From Streptomyces altiplanensis (GTDB taxonomy: Bacteria; Actinomycetota; Actinomycetes; Streptomycetales; Streptomycetaceae), in the NCBI GenBank assembly GCA_003719395.1, contig RHMC01000010.1, forward strand, positions 16,279-80,278: 64,000 bases of DNA, given 5' to 3'. The position numbers and the translations under genes are program-made. The notes under the pieces are model-generated. The model saw only the letters and a list, made by a program, of their open reading frames with translations, was not told the DNA's origin and ran no database searches. Below are positions 62,248-64,000 of this stretch, one piece after another (the first letter of the stretch is position 1; each line of letters opens with the position of its first letter).

Positions 62248-62948
62248 TGTCCGGTCCCCTTCTCCTTCTGCTGCGCCCGCTCAGCGCGACGCGCAGCACG
62301 AATCTTCGCCCGTTCCTCGCGCATCTGCTCAATCTCCTGACGCATCCGCTCCAGCGACGGGAAGCGCACCAGGTCGGGCAGCGCCTCGTCCGACCGGATC
62401 TTCGCGATCGTCTCGTGCTGGTCGACTCGGACGTACCGCGCTTCCATGGTCTCCGTGCCCGGGATGAACTCGGCAACCCGGTAGGAGTACGGCGGGTTGA
62501 ACTGGTAGACACCGCGCTTCACCCGGAACACGATCCCGTGGGACATGACCTCCTGCAGCGCCTCGTTCACCTTGGTTCGAGCGACGTCCAGGACGATCGC
62601 CATCTCGTCCTGAGTCAGCGGGATGCGTCCGCCGGCCTTCTGGCACGCGATCATCAGCAGGATCAGCCGCAGCGGCAGCGCCTCGCGGAAGAACTGCGCG
62701 ATGACCAGGAAGAACTCCAGGCTGTCCATGGAGAAGGCGTTCGGCTCGTCCGGGGGCCCGTAGAACTCCAGCGGCTTCCGCTCGCTGTCCAGCGTGAGCT
62801 TGCGGCCGGGGTAGGCGCGGGCGACGTCGTCCAGGTCCTTGACGGGCCGCAGCGGCTGGTTCCAGGCATCGGACGGATCTCCCAGCGGCAGCTTCGGCTG
62901 CGGCGCCCCACGGGGGCTTGTACGGCGGCGCTGCGGCTCTGTCGACAC
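62244..62948 (-). CDS. RepL-like winged-helix protein, longer
   Basis: 234 residues from GTG 62948 (GGAGAG upstream). The middle has DSLEFFLVIAQFFREALPLR, LILLMIACQKAGGRIPLTQD, EMAIVLDVARTKVNEALQEV and GVYQFNPPYSYRVAEF, the same winged-helix plan as the downstream gene. The C-terminus is a basic coiled coil (EIEQMREERAKIRAARRAER). The two genes make an operon. Upstream lie repeats and a 22-base palindrome. Replication or telomere control is possible; unproven. Confidence 0.7.
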   Translation of the reverse strand: MSTEPQRRRTSPRGAPQPKLPLGDPSDAWNQPLRPVKDLDDVARAYPGRKLTLDSERKPLEFYGPPDEPNAFSMDSLEFFLVIAQFFREALPLRLILLMIACQKAGGRIPLTQDEMAIVLDVARTKVNEALQEVMSHGIVFRVKRGVYQFNPPYSYRVAEFIPGTETMEARYVRVDQHETIAKIRSDEALPDLVRFPSLERMRQEIEQMREERAKIRAARRAERAQQKEKGTGQ

Positions 62949-63046
62949 GAGGCTGCTCTCCAAGCTGTTGATCTCTGCGACGCGAAGCAGTATGTCACCT
63001 GCGCTTGACATGCATGTCGCTTCAACACGACATGCCACACGAGTTG

Positions 63047-63231
63047 TGTCCCCCCAGGGGGGACAGATCTCCCCCCTGGCCGTCGAACGGTCCCCACGCG
63101 GGACACATCCGTTTCCTGATGTCGTCTCCAGTTGACATCCGGCACTAGATCGTGTCGCGTACAGTTGACATGGGGCAGTCGATATGCCCCCTCAGCCGAG
63201 ACGTATCGACGTCGATACGTCCCCTCAGCCG
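63047..63231. promoter_or_regulatory. Regulatory region with repeats and palindromes
   Basis: A 19-base palindrome (63047-63065), CAGTTGACAT twice 33 bases apart (63129-63138 and 63162-63171), CCCCTCAGCCG twice 33 bases apart (63188-63198 and 63221-63231) and between the latter a perfect 22-base palindrome (63200-63221). It lies in the 340-base gap between the winged-helix operon and the gene at 63289. Confidence 0.65.
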
Positions 63232-63288
63232 GTACGTATCTCGCGATCTTCAACGCTCTGACCTGCGGTTTCTTGATCTCTCCATATA

Positions 63289-63570
63289 TCAGTGGCTGAG
63301 GTCCCCCGACGGCGACCTGTGTGCACGCTGCTCCGCGGTGACCTTCACGGCCCTCTGCGTGATCACCCTCAGCAGCAGCGAACTCAGCCGCACAGCTTTG
63401 GCCAACCTCAGCAAACTCACGCCCTCGGACACCACCCAGATAATCTCTGCCAAGCACTCACTCGCCCGCCCGTCCACATTCCGCAGCGTTCCATCAGCAA
63501 TATCCCGAAGTTGTATCTCGTCAAATCGCACGCGATTTCTCTGTTCACGTGACGCTGTATATCTGAGCAT
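63289..63570 (-). CDS. Hypothetical protein next to the telomere
   Basis: 93 residues from ATG 63570 (AGAGG eight bases upstream). MLRYTASREQRNRVRFDEIQ, then LRDIADGTLRNVDGRASECL and LRLAKAVRLSSLLLRVITQR. Helical, basic at the end. The last gene before the telomere. The first in-frame ATG upstream (63669) has no ribosome site. Family unknown. Confidence 0.55.
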   Translation of the reverse strand: MLRYTASREQRNRVRFDEIQLRDIADGTLRNVDGRASECLAEIIWVVSEGVSLLRLAKAVRLSSLLLRVITQRAVKVTAEQRAHRSPSGDLSH

Positions 63571-63740
63571 TCCGCGAACCTCTTTTTCCTGGTGACAGGT
63601 GGTCCACGTCCATTCCAGTCTTAAGCTAGCCGTTATCTTTGAAGCACGCGCCCAATCGCTTGACTTCACTCCCTCCGACGTCTGTTCGCCCCGTCACCCG
63701 CCCGACTACCTGTCACCTCCCCTTCCTCTTGCTGCTGCTC

Positions 63741-64000
63741 GGGCCGCAGGCCCGTGGGTGGGCCCCGCGGAGCGTGGCGCGCCCCGTGGTACGGCGGGTG
63801 ACGTAGGGTCAGGCGGTGGGGTGGCGGGTGGCTGGAGCGCAGCGGAGGCCACCGGTCGGCCGGAGGCCGGCCCCGGGCCGCAACGCGGCCCGGCTGCCCT
63901 GCCCTTGGCGGTGAGCGCGGAGCGCGTGCCGCCTGACGGTGAGCGGAGCGAGCCGCATCCGCTCACGCGGAGCGGGAGCGGCCGGGGAGCGCAGCGACCC
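63741..64000. repeat. Telomere-like palindrome cluster
   Basis: Successive GC hairpins with very short loops: 63741-63753 (GGGCC-GCA-GGCCC), 63858-63872 (loop AGG), 63873-63893 (nine-base arms, loop AAC), and GCGC-GGA-GCGC, GAGCGGAGCGAGC and CGCTCACGCGGAGCG between 63910 and 63980. Repeated GCGNAGC/GGAGCGCAGCG words are the hallmark of Streptomyces telomere 3' overhangs that fold and are bound by Tap. The window ends inside or at this element. Confidence 0.75.

Noticed and set aside
1..64000. tRNA, rRNA, insertion sequences or integrase genes
   Set aside because: I looked for cloverleaf-like segments, rRNA words, DDE/serine/tyrosine recombinase motifs and terminal repeats and found none I could support; small or decayed ones could be missed by eye.

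Overview
The window is about 70% GC. It has GTG/TTG starts, GGAGG-type ribosome sites, several leaderless-looking starts, a WhiB protein, and the linear-replicon end genes tap and tpg. This points to a Streptomyces (or close relative) linear plasmid or chromosome arm. The last ~260 bases are dense with short GC palindromes with tiny loops (GCA, AAC, AGG), as in Streptomyces telomeres, so the right edge of the window lies in or at a telomere. I see no rRNA, tRNA, CRISPR array or recognisable insertion sequence.

Layout. (1) 1-14.0 kb, all minus strand: a transfer/maintenance operon with a TraB-like FtsK-type DNA pump (9544-11685), a coiled-coil membrane protein (7865-9373), a WhiB regulator, an orphan Pycsar-type membrane effector, several small membrane proteins and micropeptides, a NUDIX protein and a P-loop kinase. 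GC-rich hairpins sit between many of its genes. A GntR regulator (14246) with its own double operator faces the operon. (2) 15.2-18.7 kb: an HTH-kinase, a guanylate-kinase-like protein, an NAD-binding dehydrogenase-like protein, a HAD phosphatase and a Tap-like HTH protein. (3) 18.7-22.6 kb: a repeat- and hairpin-rich candidate origin, a leader peptide, a winged-helix Rep-like gene and a DciA/DUF721-like gene. (4) 22.8-47.8 kb: an accessory island rich in conflict/defence-type genes. These are a CoiA-like nuclease operon, two DUF4231/SLATT operons, an unknown two-gene unit, a Trypco2 + trypsin-NTPase-membrane system, an HTH-ATPase with tandem repeats, a STAND NTPase and tandem zeta-toxin domains. 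Truncated copies of the STAND gene and of rep-dciA are fused at 32.5 kb. (5) 48.0-58.9 kb: tap-tpg, two AbiV-like genes, a tpg remnant, a PIN-domain protein, a PD-(D/E)XK nuclease and a second tpg. (6) 58.9-63.6 kb: subtelomeric genes, two kinds of repeated DNA motif, a RelBE-like toxin-antitoxin pair and a pair of winged-helix proteins. (7) 63.74-64.0 kb: the telomere-like palindromes.

About two dozen genes contain an apparent single-base frameshift: protein similarity, zinc-binding motifs or internal repeats continue in another frame with no decay. Where repeats allow comparison (30.38 kb, 40.1 kb) the defect is one missing or extra base in a GC run. Most of these are therefore probably sequencing errors. 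I annotate such genes as single CDSs spanning the shift and say so. Only 31.97-33.24 kb and 54.79-54.89 kb look truly decayed.

How it fits together: the transfer operon, Rep/DciA and Tap/Tpg would together let a linear element move, start replication internally and finish its ends. The genes between look like stability and anti-phage cargo. No function was tested; family names rest on motifs read by eye.
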